Of a stretch of 38,469 bases of DNA, positions 14,297 to 27,391 are shown piece after piece. The stretch is from NCBI GenBank assembly GCA_018780435.1, contig JADMJS010000778.1, positions 1 to 38,469 on the forward strand. Direction: 5' to 3'. The notes beneath the pieces were generated by a model. It had not been told where the DNA came from. It worked only from the letters and a program-made list of their open reading frames with translations, and did no database searches. Made by a program: the position numbers and the translations under genes. Positions within the stretch are counted from its first letter, which is position 1. Each line of letters begins with the position of its first letter. The stretch comes from Myxococcales bacterium. GTDB taxonomy: Bacteria; Myxococcota_A; UBA9042; GCA-2863065.

Positions 14297-15748
14297 ATGA
14301 CGGATACGTGGGCTCGGCGATCGGGACTCGGAGCGGGCTCCTGGCTTTCGGTGCTCGCCGTCGCTGCGAGCGGGTGCGGAGAGGGCTCGGCCAACGCGGC
14401 CTGTGGGGCGTGGCAAGCGCGTCAGGCGGACGTCTGCGTCGCGCGGCGCTGGGTCCTGCCGGACTCGGGCGATGGGGTCTACGCGGGAGACCTGCGCCAC
14501 GTCCGGGTGGCGGTGTCCGGGTTCGGGCAGACCGTCGCGGCGTGGGTGGTCTCCGAACCGAGTGGTGGGCGCGTCGAGGTGGCCGAGAATCCCGGGCTGC
14601 CGGGGCGCCCGCCGACGCTCCATTCTCCGAGCGAGGGCCTCATCGGCAACGCGACGCAGGTGACGCTGGCCGCTGGGCCGAGCGGTGAAGCCATCGTGGC
14701 GTGGAAGGCCGACGTCGGCGATGGCGCTTCGCTCTTTCGGAGTGAACGCGACGCCGATGGGCGCTGGCGTGATCCGGCGAGCGACGCCGACACCTTCTCG
14801 TTCGCGCCGACGGCCTACGAGCCCGTGGCGGCCTACGCGCCGGCTGGGGAGCTGCTCCTGGTATGGAATCAGTGGACGGACACGGGCTATGGGGTCGCGG
14901 TCGCGTCGAAGCGCCCGGGCGGACACTGGGCAGCGCCCGCCGGCCCGGGCGCCGTCCGCTCGCGCCGCGTCTTTCATTCGAATGCACCGACACCCGCGTG
15001 GAACCGCCGCGGGGACGCGATCCTGGCCTGGTATCAGTCGGACGGCGAGGCCCTGCTCGCGTGGGTGTCGGAACGCCCAGTCGGTGCTTCCGAGTTCGCC
15101 GTTCCGGGCCCTTCGGACGCCCTCTCTCCGCGCGAGACGGCCGTCGACAGCCACCCCTTCTCGAACCCCCGGCCTGCCCTCTCGGACGACGGGGACGCGG
15201 TCGTCGTCTGGACTCAGGAGGACGGGGACGGTGGCGCCGTGGTGATGCTCGCGACGCGAGCGGCGGGTGCACCATGGGTGCGTCCGAAGTCGCTGGCGGA
15301 CGCAATCTCGGCGCCTGGCGCGACCGCACGCTGCGTACAGCCCGCGTTCACGCCATCGGGCGCGCTCATCCTCGTCTGGTACGACGACGCGGTCGGCATG
15401 AGCCGCGTGGTCGCCGCGCGTCGTTCTCCCGCCGGGGCGTGGGACGTGCCGGGGAGCTCGCCCGAGCTCCTCTCGACACCGGGCCGAGAGGCGGTTTCGC
15501 CCGCGTTGGCGGTCGGGCTGGGCGGCGGCGTGCTGGTCGTCTGGAGCGAACGCGTGGACGGGGCGTGGACGGTCATGGCACGGCGCGGCGATGCCCGCTC
15601 GTGGGGCCGCATCGAGCGGCTCAGCCCGCCGGGCGGGGACGCGGTGCAACCGACGGTGGCGATTGGAAGTGGTCGCGATGTCGCGATCGTCGGGTGGCGA
15701 CAAGGTGGGGCGACGGACGCGTCATTCTTCGCCGCGCTGGTGCCGTAA
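14297..15748 (+). CDS. Predicted lipoprotein with propeller-like repeats
   Basis: The 483-aa protein starts at ATG 14297 (a GTG lies one codon earlier). The signal RRSGLGAGSWLSVLAVAASGC ends in an ASGC lipobox. The mature part repeats a unit of about 50-60 residues with a hydrophobic-W motif: GQTVAAWVVSEP, GEAIVAWKADV, GELLLVWNQW, GDAILAWYQSD, GDAVVVWTQED, GALILVWYDD, GGVLVVWSERV, DVAIVGWRQGG. Eight or so such strands suggest a sialidase-like beta-propeller. Function is unknown; it is probably an envelope protein. It is divergent from the HD gene and convergent with the cytochrome operon. Confidence 0.8.
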   Translation: MTDTWARRSGLGAGSWLSVLAVAASGCGEGSANAACGAWQARQADVCVARRWVLPDSGDGVYAGDLRHVRVAVSGFGQTVAAWVVSEPSGGRVEVAENPGLPGRPPTLHSPSEGLIGNATQVTLAAGPSGEAIVAWKADVGDGASLFRSERDADGRWRDPASDADTFSFAPTAYEPVAAYAPAGELLLVWNQWTDTGYGVAVASKRPGGHWAAPAGPGAVRSRRVFHSNAPTPAWNRRGDAILAWYQSDGEALLAWVSERPVGASEFAVPGPSDALSPRETAVDSHPFSNPRPALSDDGDAVVVWTQEDGDGGAVVMLATRAAGAPWVRPKSLADAISAPGATARCVQPAFTPSGALILVWYDDAVGMSRVVAARRSPAGAWDVPGSSPELLSTPGREAVSPALAVGLGGGVLVVWSERVDGAWTVMARRGDARSWGRIERLSPPGGDAVQPTVAIGSGRDVAIVGWRQGGATDASFFAALVP

Positions 15749-15769
15749 CCCACCCGAAAAACCCTATGC

Positions 15770-17233
15770 TTACGGCACGATCCATCGGCGCGCTCGCGTG
15801 AGGGTCGTCAGGAACACGCGCACGCTGGCGCGACGATCTTCGGCGAGGGCGAGCCAGGCGTCGCGAGCGGGCGCCGCCTCGCCGCCATGGGCCCGGACCG
15901 CGTCGTCGAGCGAGTGCGCACGGCCGTCGTGGAGGTAGGGTCCACTGACGGCGAGGCCCCAGAGTGGCGGCGTGAGGAACAGCGCGGGCGCGACGCCTCG
16001 ATCGGCGCGCGCGTCGGCGAGCTCGGAGCCGAGGTCGTGGCGCCTGAGATCGCTGTAGAGCCATAGTCGGCGTTCGCCCTCGGGATGCCACGGTCGCGGC
16101 GGCGTGGCGTCCCGGGCGAGGTCGAGCGTAACCACGCTCGCGGAGAGGCGCGACGGCAACGGAAGTTCCGAGGTGGAGACCGGCAAGGACGGGACGTGGC
16201 AGCTCGCGCAGCCGAGCTCGCGAAAGTGGGTGCGCCCTTCGAGGGCCACCGGCGCAAGCTCGGGGGCTTCGGGTTGGGTCTCGATGGGCGTGTCTTGGAG
16301 AGCGACGAAGGCCGTCAGCGCGGTCACTTGGCCCTCCGTCACCTCGCGTTCGACGCCATCGCCGTCGGGATCGGCGCCGCCGGCAGCGCCGACGCGCTCG
16401 GGACCGGCCGTCCGCACGAGCCACTCGCTCTGCATGCCGTGGTGAATGAGGAGCGCGTCTTCGACCGCGTCGCGCAACGCCCTGAAGCTGCCCTTGCGGC
16501 CGAAGGGCTTCACGACGAGGTCGGCGTCGACCCCGGCGATCGCCCCGGAGTCCACGGTGCCGTCGGGCCGCGCCGTGAGCTTTCCGAAGTCGACTCCGCG
16601 CGTGGTCAGCTTCATCGTCACCGGGGCGCCGCGCGCTCGAGCCGTGGCGAGGGCACTGTCGCGTAACACTTGGAGATCACGCGTCATCTCGGCGGCGAGT
16701 AGCTCCACCCAGCCGGCGCCCACGAGCGCCGGTGGGTTGCGCTCGAAGGCCGAGGTGGGTGTGTCGCCGTCGCCATCTTGGTATGCGTGATCGGCGGCGT
16801 CGCCGGCGCCGGCTGGGCCGCCGCGCCAGTGGCAGGTCGTACATGTTCGCGAGTCGGGGCCGCCGCGGCGCCCCAGGTGGACGCGAGACAGCGGCGGGAG
16901 GTGGGCGCCGCCGAAGCCGAGCTCCGGCGTAAAGCGATGGCGGAAGAGGAGGGCTCCCACGCCGAAGAGGTACTCGGTCGAGACGGCGTCGGCATCGATG
17001 TCGGCTTGTTCGAGTCGCGTGGCGCGGAAGGTGCGCCCGGGGTCGACTGCATCGAGGAAACGCGCTTCCCGGGCGGCGGCGTCGAACGCGAGCGCTTGGC
17101 GTGCTGCGGCCCGATCCGTATCGGGGACCTGCGTCGAGGCCACGATCGGGATCGGCGCGAGGACCACCGGCGGCACCTTGGTGCTTGCGTCGGAACATGC
17201 CGCTATCGCAATGAGAGCGAGGAGCCGTCTCAT
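15770..17233 (-). CDS. Di-heme DHOR-type cytochrome c (thiol oxidoreductase-like), lipoprotein
   Basis: The 487-aa protein has two CxxCH heme sites, CTTCH at 131-135 and CASCH at 342-346, and the DHOR (PF06537-like) landmarks VVKPFGRKG, FRHGMQ-like HHGMQSEWLV, YSDLRRHDLG, TPPLWGLAVSGPYLHDGRA and AHGGEA near the end. The N-terminus MRRLLALIAIAACSDAS carries a lipobox-like AAC. Family members are periplasmic or surface di-heme electron-transfer enzymes related to MauG and cytochrome c peroxidase. The ATG start overlaps the stop of the upstream paralogue (ATGA). The substrate cannot be told from sequence. Confidence 0.85.
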   Translation of the reverse strand: MRRLLALIAIAACSDASTKVPPVVLAPIPIVASTQVPDTDRAAARQALAFDAAAREARFLDAVDPGRTFRATRLEQADIDADAVSTEYLFGVGALLFRHRFTPELGFGGAHLPPLSRVHLGRRGGPDSRTCTTCHWRGGPAGAGDAADHAYQDGDGDTPTSAFERNPPALVGAGWVELLAAEMTRDLQVLRDSALATARARGAPVTMKLTTRGVDFGKLTARPDGTVDSGAIAGVDADLVVKPFGRKGSFRALRDAVEDALLIHHGMQSEWLVRTAGPERVGAAGGADPDGDGVEREVTEGQVTALTAFVALQDTPIETQPEAPELAPVALEGRTHFRELGCASCHVPSLPVSTSELPLPSRLSASVVTLDLARDATPPRPWHPEGERRLWLYSDLRRHDLGSELADARADRGVAPALFLTPPLWGLAVSGPYLHDGRAHSLDDAVRAHGGEAAPARDAWLALAEDRRASVRVFLTTLTRARRWIVP

Positions 17234-18702
17234 GGCGCGATCCTCGGCTTCGGAGCGCGCGTGAATGAGAGCAGGAAGACGTGGAGGTCGACCTGCGCGT
17301 CGTGCGGTAGCGCGAGGAAGGCGTCGCGGGGACCCGCCGCTTCGCCGCCGTGCGCCGCGATCGCGTCCGGGATGGTCGCCGCGCGCCCGTCGTGCAAGTA
17401 CGGCGCGGTGTCGGCGAGGCCCCAGAGCGGACGCGTCAGGAAGTGGCTGGCTGCGTCGCCGTGCGGATCGGCGAGGCCGGGCCCGAGATCGTGGCGGCGG
17501 AGGTCGCTGAAGAGGCCGACGATGGCCGTCGAGCGCGGCGCTTCGCCGTCCGAGAGCAGGTTGACGAGGACGGGTTCAGCGCCCGTGGTGTCGGGCGCCT
17601 CTCGCCAGTAGGTGGACTCCAGCGTGAGCGACCGACGATGGCAACTGCCGCAGCCGATGGCGTCGAAGGTCGCGCTCCCGCGGGCCCAGCGCTCCCGGAG
17701 GCCGGGGTCGTGGGGCGGCAACATCACGGGCGCCTCGAGGAGCGTGAGGTAGACCGCGACGGCGGTGAGGCTGCCTTCGGTGAGCTCGTGAAAGACGCCG
17801 TCGTCGTCCGGATCGAACCAGAGCGGTCCATCGCCCAGCCGAGCCGGATCCGTCGTCGCGACGAGCACTTGCGACTGAATGCCGAAGTGGATGCGCGCCG
17901 CGTTCTCGGCGAAGCGGCGAAGGCGAGAGACGTCGCCCTTCCAGCCGAAGGGCTTCACGACCAGGTCCGGGTCCACGCCCGCGACCTCGGACGTGTCGAC
18001 GTGGCCGTCCGGCGACGCCGTGATGGCGCCGAAGGACACGCCTTTGGCGACGAGCGCCGTCCGAACGGCTTGGCCGGTGGAAGCGGCGTCGCTCATCGCC
18101 GTGTCCCGGAGCGCCGACAGGCTCCGTGTCATCTCCGCGGCGAGCGCCTGAACGAGCCCCACCCCGAGCAAGGACGGGGCGCTGCGGACGTTGGCGGAGG
18201 ACAACCGAACGCCGTCGCCGTGAACGAACGCGTGGGCCGTCTCGAGTCCCGACCCGTTCGGGCCGGACGCGCTGTGGCAGCCGGCGCAGGAGTAGGTGTC
18301 GAGTCCGCCGCGCTCGCCGTCGTGGACGCGAGTGAGGCGGTCCCGGTCCCGGTCGCCGAAGCCGTCCGCGAGCTGGAAAGTGTGCTCGAAGAGGCCGTCG
18401 CCCCAGCGGAAGAGGACGGCGAGGTCGCCGAGACCGTAGAGGCCCGAGTCGATTTCGGACTGGATGATCCTGAGTGATTCCGAGGACTCGCCGGGTTCTA
18501 CCGCCTCGAGGAAGGCTTCCCAGCGGTCGAGGCTCGCCTTCTCCGTCGCGCCGAGCACCCACGCATCGAGCGCGGCGTCGGTGGGCGCTTCGCCGGACGG
18601 CCACGGGATTGGGGTGTCCTCGGCCGCCGCCAAGAGCAGAGGTAGCCCGAGGACCAGCCTGGCCGCGGAAGCGACGCGTGTGGTGAGCCCACGGGAGCTC
18701 AC
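17230..18702 (-). CDS. Di-heme DHOR-type cytochrome c, paralogue
   Basis: The 490-aa protein starts at GTG 18702, 7 nt after the stop of the lipoprotein gene upstream. It has CAGCH at 139-143 and CGSCH at 351-355, and shares with its downstream neighbour the order VKPFGWKG, HFGIQSQVLV, DPDDDG...LTEG, FSDLRRHDLG, TRPLWGLADTAPYLHDGRA and AHGGEA. The signal region is LVLGLPLLLAAAED without a Cys, so it is probably periplasmic and soluble rather than lipidated. The two paralogues are translationally coupled and may form a heterodimer or sequential electron carriers. The pair is diverged (clearly below half identity by eye), so this is an old duplication. Confidence 0.85.
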   Translation of the reverse strand: MSSRGLTTRVASAARLVLGLPLLLAAAEDTPIPWPSGEAPTDAALDAWVLGATEKASLDRWEAFLEAVEPGESSESLRIIQSEIDSGLYGLGDLAVLFRWGDGLFEHTFQLADGFGDRDRDRLTRVHDGERGGLDTYSCAGCHSASGPNGSGLETAHAFVHGDGVRLSSANVRSAPSLLGVGLVQALAAEMTRSLSALRDTAMSDAASTGQAVRTALVAKGVSFGAITASPDGHVDTSEVAGVDPDLVVKPFGWKGDVSRLRRFAENAARIHFGIQSQVLVATTDPARLGDGPLWFDPDDDGVFHELTEGSLTAVAVYLTLLEAPVMLPPHDPGLRERWARGSATFDAIGCGSCHRRSLTLESTYWREAPDTTGAEPVLVNLLSDGEAPRSTAIVGLFSDLRRHDLGPGLADPHGDAASHFLTRPLWGLADTAPYLHDGRAATIPDAIAAHGGEAAGPRDAFLALPHDAQVDLHVFLLSFTRAPKPRIAP

Positions 18703-18709
18703 GACCGGA

Positions 18710-19690
18710 TCACAATACGCAGGCGGGATAGCAACAGAAGAGGGCGCGGGTCACGCCGCCGCACTGAAGATCGCCTGGAATCGCGTGGGTGGTGTCGACG
18801 CCGTCATAGACGGTGTCGTTGTCGAGGTGCCAGGTCGGCTCGCCCACCACGTCGAAGGTCACGTACTCGCCGTCGATCATGTGATTGGTGGAGTACGTCC
18901 AGTTGTTGCAGCGACCGCCGGGGCCAGGGGCGGAGGCCTGGCCGTCGACTATCGCCTCGGTGGTCCGGTGAACCCACGCGGTCGTGCCGGCCGGGATGGT
19001 GGCGAGCTCCCCGGCGGTGTGGGCGACGAGCAACTCCTCGTAGTCACAGGGATGATCGCCGCCGATCGCCTTGCAGATTTCCATACCGGCCTCGTAGCCG
19101 GTCTTTCCATTGGCGGTCGGCGCCGAGCCCCAGGTCGACGCGATGTCGGGCACGTTGCCCGCGTACGTGATGTGTCCCGCACAGGGCTCGCTGCCGTCGG
19201 TCGAGTCCGTGCTGTCGGTTGCGTCGCTCCCGTCCGTCGCGTCCGTCGTGTCCGTGCCGTCGCCGGTGTCGATCGCGTCGGTGCCGTCTTCGGTATCGGT
19301 GCCCTCAAGTCCGTCCGTCGCGTCGGTTGCGTCGAGGCCGTCGGTCGCGTCGAGGCCGTCCGTCGCGTCGAGGCCGTCCGTCGCGTCGGTACCGTCGGTC
19401 GCGTCAGTGCTGTCAGTCGCGCCGGCGTCGTCACTGGCGGCGGTGTCGTCGGTGCTGGCCACGTCCGGCGTCGGGTTCGGGCAGTCGCACTCGCCAAAGG
19501 AGGCCCCATCGGCGTTGCAGACCATGGCGCCCTGCCCGCCGTCGCCACACTGACACGCGCGGATCTCGTTTGGGGCGCAGAGGCTGGCGCTCGACGTGCT
19601 GGTGTCGCTGCTGCACGCAGTTAGGGTGCTCAACGCCGTCACGGCGGTTGCCAACAAAGCGAATGGGGATCGGATGGGGCTCGTCGTCAT
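18710..19690 (-). CDS. Asp/Thr-rich lipoprotein with Cys-rich C-terminal domain
   Basis: The 326-aa protein starts at ATG 19690 with GGGAG 6 nt upstream. Signal: SPFALLATAVTALSTLTAC (lipobox LTAC). A Cys patch (CAPNEIRACQCGDGG...ECDCP) is followed by about 95 residues of Asp/Thr/Ala repeats including GLDATD three times in a row, encoded by an 18-bp tandem repeat near 19330-19390. The C-terminal 155 residues form a globular domain (HITYAGNVPDIASTWG, GDHPCDYEELLVAHT, CNNWTYSTNHMIDGEYV, DLQCGGVTRALFCC). Its Cys spacing recalls lectin-like or DUF1554-type folds, but I cannot assign it. It lies between the esterase and cytochrome genes on the same strand. Confidence 0.75.
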   Translation of the reverse strand: MTTSPIRSPFALLATAVTALSTLTACSSDTSTSSASLCAPNEIRACQCGDGGQGAMVCNADGASFGECDCPNPTPDVASTDDTAASDDAGATDSTDATDGTDATDGLDATDGLDATDGLDATDATDGLEGTDTEDGTDAIDTGDGTDTTDATDGSDATDSTDSTDGSEPCAGHITYAGNVPDIASTWGSAPTANGKTGYEAGMEICKAIGGDHPCDYEELLVAHTAGELATIPAGTTAWVHRTTEAIVDGQASAPGPGGRCNNWTYSTNHMIDGEYVTFDVVGEPTWHLDNDTVYDGVDTTHAIPGDLQCGGVTRALFCCYPACVL

Positions 19691-19768
19691 GGTGTCTCCC
19701 GGTCGGTTGTCGCTGCGGCGGGGCACTTTGCCCGAGTCAGGCCTTGAGAACAATGATCCCACCGCCTT

Positions 19769-21535
19769 TCAATCGAAGATGGTTCCGAAGACGGCCGTCT
19801 CGAGAACTTCGCACTCGGCGGCGCGGACGCGCTCCTGGACGCGGGTTGGCGCGTCGAGCACCAACGACGTGTCCGCCTGAGGTGTCCACGTCGGCCACTC
19901 GGGCGCGGCCGGTGCCGAGAGCGGCTCACCCGCCGCGAGCGCGCCCCAGAGGGTCATGAAGGTTCCCGACAGCGCCAGATCGACGCCGGGAGCCGAGTAG
20001 AAGGGGATGTTCTGGAGGCTCCCGAAGACGTAGGCGAGCTCGATCCCGTGCACGGCGAGCTTGGTCGTGCCGTTTGGAAGCGGGGAGCGGCGGGAGTACC
20101 AGTAACGCCAGATCGGCTCGGTTTGGCCAGTGTGTAGCGCCGCGAGAGCCCCGCGGGCCCCGCAGCTGAAGCGCGCGTCGCTGAGGAAAGCGACGAACGC
20201 GTCTCGGGGCGTCGGATACTTGTCGGCGGCATACATGGCGATGACCGGATCTTGGCGCTCCGGCGGGACGACCCCCGTCATGGAGAGCCGGAGCTGCGTC
20301 TCGAGCGCCTCGGCGGTCGGCACGGGCGTGAAGACGAGCTCGGCGAGTTCGTCGGCATTCGAACCGACCACCATGGGCACGGGATTGTGTTCGCCGGCTC
20401 GGATCGCCTCGAGTGGCGTCTTGGGCAAGAGCGGCGCCGCGACGACGGGGCCGTAGCTCCCGGCGCCGGCGCCTAGATTCGATGAGCCGATGTTGATGGT
20501 GCCCTGGAGGGCGGTCAGTACGGTCGCCGCCGGTAGCTCGCGCAGACAATCGAGGCGCCCGTCGCCCGAGGGACAGCTCGTCCCGGCGTCAACGCGCGCC
20601 GCACCCGCCGCGGTCGCCGTCGCGAGTGGCGTCGCGATGCAGGCCCCCGACTCCATCAGCGCCGACTGAAAGAGCCCTTTCGCGGCCGGAGAGGCAACGA
20701 GCGCGCACGTGGACACCGCGCCGGCTGATTCGCCGAAGACCATCGTGCGTGCGGGGTCCCCACCGAACGCCGCGATGTGGTCCTGCACCCACTCGAGCGC
20801 TGCGATCTGGTCCGCCAGGCCGAAGTTCCCGGCGACCGCCGGGTCCATCTCGGGGAGCGCGAGGTAGCCGAAGGGTCCGAGCCGATAGTTGAAGCTGACG
20901 ACGACGGCGCCGGTCCCGTCCGAGAGCCGCCTCCCGTCGTAGAGGAGCGCTCCGCCAGCGACAAGCTGATTGGCGCTGCCTTGGACGTGACCACCGCCGT
21001 GGATGAAGACCATCACAGGACGTGGGGCCGCGCTGGCGTCGAGCAGTGTTGGCGTCCACACGTTGAGTGTCAGGCAGTCTTCACTGCCGACGACACCGCC
21101 GTCCGCGTCGACCTGAAGGCAGCTCGGGCCGAGCGTGTCGGCCTTGAACCCGGGCGGGAGACAACCCTCGGAATCCGCATGTGAATACGGCGCGGGGGCT
21201 GCGAAGCGGAGCGCCCCCACGGGCGGCGCCGCGTAGGGGATCCCGCGGAAGACGAGGCCACTGTCTTCGATGACGCCCGAGATGGCGCCAACCGCCGTGG
21301 GCGCCGTCGTGCTGTTAGCGAGCCCGCCGCACGGTCGTGATGCGTCGTCCGCCGTGACCTCCTCCGGTGACGCGGCGTCCGTCTCGCTGTCCGGCGTGAC
21401 AAGCAGGTCGGTCGGCTCCGCCGGAACGTCGGCGGTTACGTCGGTCGGCGCCGCGACGTCCGAGGCCGGCTCCGGGCTCGTCGACGAGCAGCCAGCGAAG
21501 GCGATGACGATGACGGTGCACCATTTCGTGGACAC
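19769..21535 (-). CDS. Type-B carboxylesterase lipoprotein
   Basis: The 588-aa protein has a short lipoprotein signal (MSTKWCTVIVIAFAGC) and an Asp/Thr/Pro-rich linker to about residue 66. The carboxylesterase (PF00135) domain follows: FRGIPYAAPPVGALRF near 96-111, SEDCLTLNVW at 151-160, the oxyanion hole HGGG at 179-182, nucleophile Ser270 in GESAG, Glu396 in GSNADE and His496 in AVHGIE. The triad is complete, so it should be an active serine esterase on the envelope. It probably heads an operon with the lipoprotein and the two di-heme cytochromes (gaps 78 and 7 bp, then an overlap). Natural substrate unknown. Confidence 0.9.
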   Translation of the reverse strand: MSTKWCTVIVIAFAGCSSTSPEPASDVAAPTDVTADVPAEPTDLLVTPDSETDAASPEEVTADDASRPCGGLANSTTAPTAVGAISGVIEDSGLVFRGIPYAAPPVGALRFAAPAPYSHADSEGCLPPGFKADTLGPSCLQVDADGGVVGSEDCLTLNVWTPTLLDASAAPRPVMVFIHGGGHVQGSANQLVAGGALLYDGRRLSDGTGAVVVSFNYRLGPFGYLALPEMDPAVAGNFGLADQIAALEWVQDHIAAFGGDPARTMVFGESAGAVSTCALVASPAAKGLFQSALMESGACIATPLATATAAGAARVDAGTSCPSGDGRLDCLRELPAATVLTALQGTINIGSSNLGAGAGSYGPVVAAPLLPKTPLEAIRAGEHNPVPMVVGSNADELAELVFTPVPTAEALETQLRLSMTGVVPPERQDPVIAMYAADKYPTPRDAFVAFLSDARFSCGARGALAALHTGQTEPIWRYWYSRRSPLPNGTTKLAVHGIELAYVFGSLQNIPFYSAPGVDLALSGTFMTLWGALAAGEPLSAPAAPEWPTWTPQADTSLVLDAPTRVQERVRAAECEVLETAVFGTIFD

Positions 21536-21626
21536 GGAGCGGCTCCTGACGGCGCGAGGCGCCCATGACGGCCGTCGACATCATGCCTCACTTCCCATTG
21601 TCGAGCGGGTGAGTTAGTTCGCGCTC

Positions 21627-22664
21627 ATGCGCGTCATTTCACTTCTGGTCTTCTGCATCTCCGTGGCCTGCGCCTCCGACCCCGCCTCCGTCGCGACCGA
21701 TGTGGCCGCGGGCAGCGTGGACGTGCCACCCGACGTCGCGTCGCCAGAGGTGGATGAGAGTGACGTCGTGACAGTCAACGATGCGGCCGGCGACGACGTC
21801 ACCATAGAGGACGTCACCGCCCCGGACGAATTCCTGCCCGCGTCGAGCTACTGCGAGACCGCCGTGGACGCGTTCTGCCCCTACTACCTCCGCTGCGGGC
21901 GTATGGCCGTTCCGGACGAAGCGACGTGCCGGGCCGTGTTCCTCGAGACGTGCAACGCCCGCTACGAGCCGGTCTACGCGGACTTTGCGGCCCGTGGGTC
22001 GCTCGCGCTCTCCGCCCAAGGCGTCGCGGCATGCCAGGCCCACCTCGCCGTCGTTGCCTGCGACGCCCAGCTCGGCGATCTCGATGGCCCTTGCGGCAGC
22101 ATGTGGCTCGGCCAAGCCCCGGCCGGCGCGCCGTGTGGGCCAGGGATCGAGAGCCTCATCTGCGACGAGACCTCAACCTGCCGCATCGACCTGTCATTCT
22201 GCGGGCAATGCGTAGCGCTCGCCCTCCCGGGTGAGGTGTGCGACCTCGACCACCGCTGTCCGGACGACGGCGCGTGCGTGGAAGGCGCGTGCGTGCCGCG
22301 AGTGCAGACGGCTGAGCCCTGCGACGAGGCAAGCGTGTGTGAAGCCGGCGCGGGCTGCGTCGCCGACCCGGTCAGCGGCGAGACGCACTGCCTCGGTCCG
22401 ACGATCGTCGCCCTTGGTGAGAGCTGCGACGGCGAGCGGCGATGCCCCTACAAGTCGGTTTGCTCGGGCGGCACCTGCAAGGCGACGAGCCTGCTCGGTG
22501 AGGCATGTACGCCGGCCATCGGCTGCGCGTCGGGGAGCTGCACGGACGACACTTGCGTGCCCCTCGGCGGGACGGGCGCCCCGTGCCACACCAGCCTCGA
22601 CTGCGTCAGCGGCCGTTGCGCGGCCACCAAGACCTGCGCGCCGCTGGGGCCGGCGTGCCCGTAA
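21627..22664 (+). CDS. Cys-rich lipoprotein, 345 aa
   Basis: The signal MRVISLLVFCISVAC (lipobox SVAC) is followed by an Asp/Val-rich linker and then a helical segment with paired Cys (YCETAVDAFCPYYLRCG). About eight modules with the pattern G-x-C-x(5)-C-x-G-x-C then run to the end, such as GEVCDLDHRCPDDGACVEGAC and EACTPAIGCASGSC (Dickkopf-like/EGF-like spacing). Such proteins are common among myxobacterial and bradymonad lipoproteins of unknown function. It is divergent from the esterase gene and convergent with the lectin gene. Confidence 0.8.
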   Translation: MRVISLLVFCISVACASDPASVATDVAAGSVDVPPDVASPEVDESDVVTVNDAAGDDVTIEDVTAPDEFLPASSYCETAVDAFCPYYLRCGRMAVPDEATCRAVFLETCNARYEPVYADFAARGSLALSAQGVAACQAHLAVVACDAQLGDLDGPCGSMWLGQAPAGAPCGPGIESLICDETSTCRIDLSFCGQCVALALPGEVCDLDHRCPDDGACVEGACVPRVQTAEPCDEASVCEAGAGCVADPVSGETHCLGPTIVALGESCDGERRCPYKSVCSGGTCKATSLLGEACTPAIGCASGSCTDDTCVPLGGTGAPCHTSLDCVSGRCAATKTCAPLGPACP

Positions 22665-22686
22665 CTCAGTCCCTATGCGTTTGTTT

Positions 22687-26799
<4,113 letters not shown>

Positions 26800-26803
26800 G
26801 CTG

Positions 26804-26809
26804 ACCTCC
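26804..26809 (-). promoter_or_regulatory. Shine-Dalgarno deciding the GTG start of the lectin gene
   Basis: GGAGGT on the minus strand lies 4 nt from GTG 26799-26797 and directly before the lipoprotein-type signal peptide. Confidence 0.65.
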
Positions 26810-26881
26810 GGACGGGATCGATTGGGTGCATCTTGCTGACATTCAGCGGGTAACGCCAACCGAAGCGGCGGCGGCCCTACC

Positions 26882-27308
26882 GAGTCGTCACTCTACGACG
26901 AACCCGAAGAGCCGTTCGCGGACGACGGCGCTTTTGTCGAAGATGATGACGTCGACGAGCTGATGCCCCACGCCATCGAGCCGAACGACCACGGCGTGCG
27001 TGTCGCCGAACACGATCTGAGCGACCGGAGAGATGCCGTACTCAGCGGCTTCGCCAGACTGCTTCGGGAGCGCCTTCAAGGTCTCGGCGGCGGCGTCGAA
27101 GGGGAGGTCGATCAAGCCAGCAGGCGAGCCCGCCGCGTCCATCGCGAGCAGGAGCACGCCCTGGCACCACGGCTCACCGGCCCGAGCGCCGGCCGCTTCG
27201 CCGACGCAGACCTCCGCGAAGGCGGGCAGGCCAGGAGCAATCGGCGGATGGAGCCGGATCTGCCCCGGCAGCGCCATGCGGCCGGCCGGCAGCTCGCCGT
27301 GCTCACGG
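26882..27308 (-). repeat. Direct repeat DR3, distal copy
   Basis: Ungapped match to 28470-28896 (offset 1588), with six mismatches in 427 bp, at 26891, 26926, 26933, 26982, 27016 and 27042. All are transitions. The remaining 266 bp up to the junction are identical. The repeat extends only 6 bp past the host gene's stop codon. Confidence 0.95.
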
Positions 27309-27373
27309 ATCAGCGGTGAGTCGCATGGTGGTCCTCTACTTCGGGGTCGTAGGCACCTAGCATCCCAGTTCAT
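26888..27373 (-). pseudogene. 3' copy of the secreted host gene with a new chimeric start
   Basis: From 27308 to the stop this frame encodes residues 183-320 of the protein intact at 28476-29438, with four substitutions. Upstream of the junction it continues open into unrelated sequence to an ATG at 27373 (MNWDARCLRP), giving a possible 161-aa chimera. The signal peptide and N-terminal half are lost, so it cannot be exported as the parent is. It lies 18 nt after the end of the broken vapC and 88 bp before the lectin gene. It is probably non-functional. Confidence 0.8.
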
Positions 27374-27391
27374 CCATCCTAGCGAGCGTGC

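Noticed and set aside
14237..15703. 488-codon minus-strand ORF antisense to the propeller-like lipoprotein
   Set aside because: The translation is Arg/Pro/His-rich without a recognisable fold. The plus-strand frame has a lipobox and regular repeats.
19190..19450. Short tandem repeats that might suggest a CRISPR array
   Set aside because: They are in-frame codon repeats encoding the Asp/Ala/Thr linker of a lipoprotein (GLDATD units). There are no unique spacers and no cas genes.
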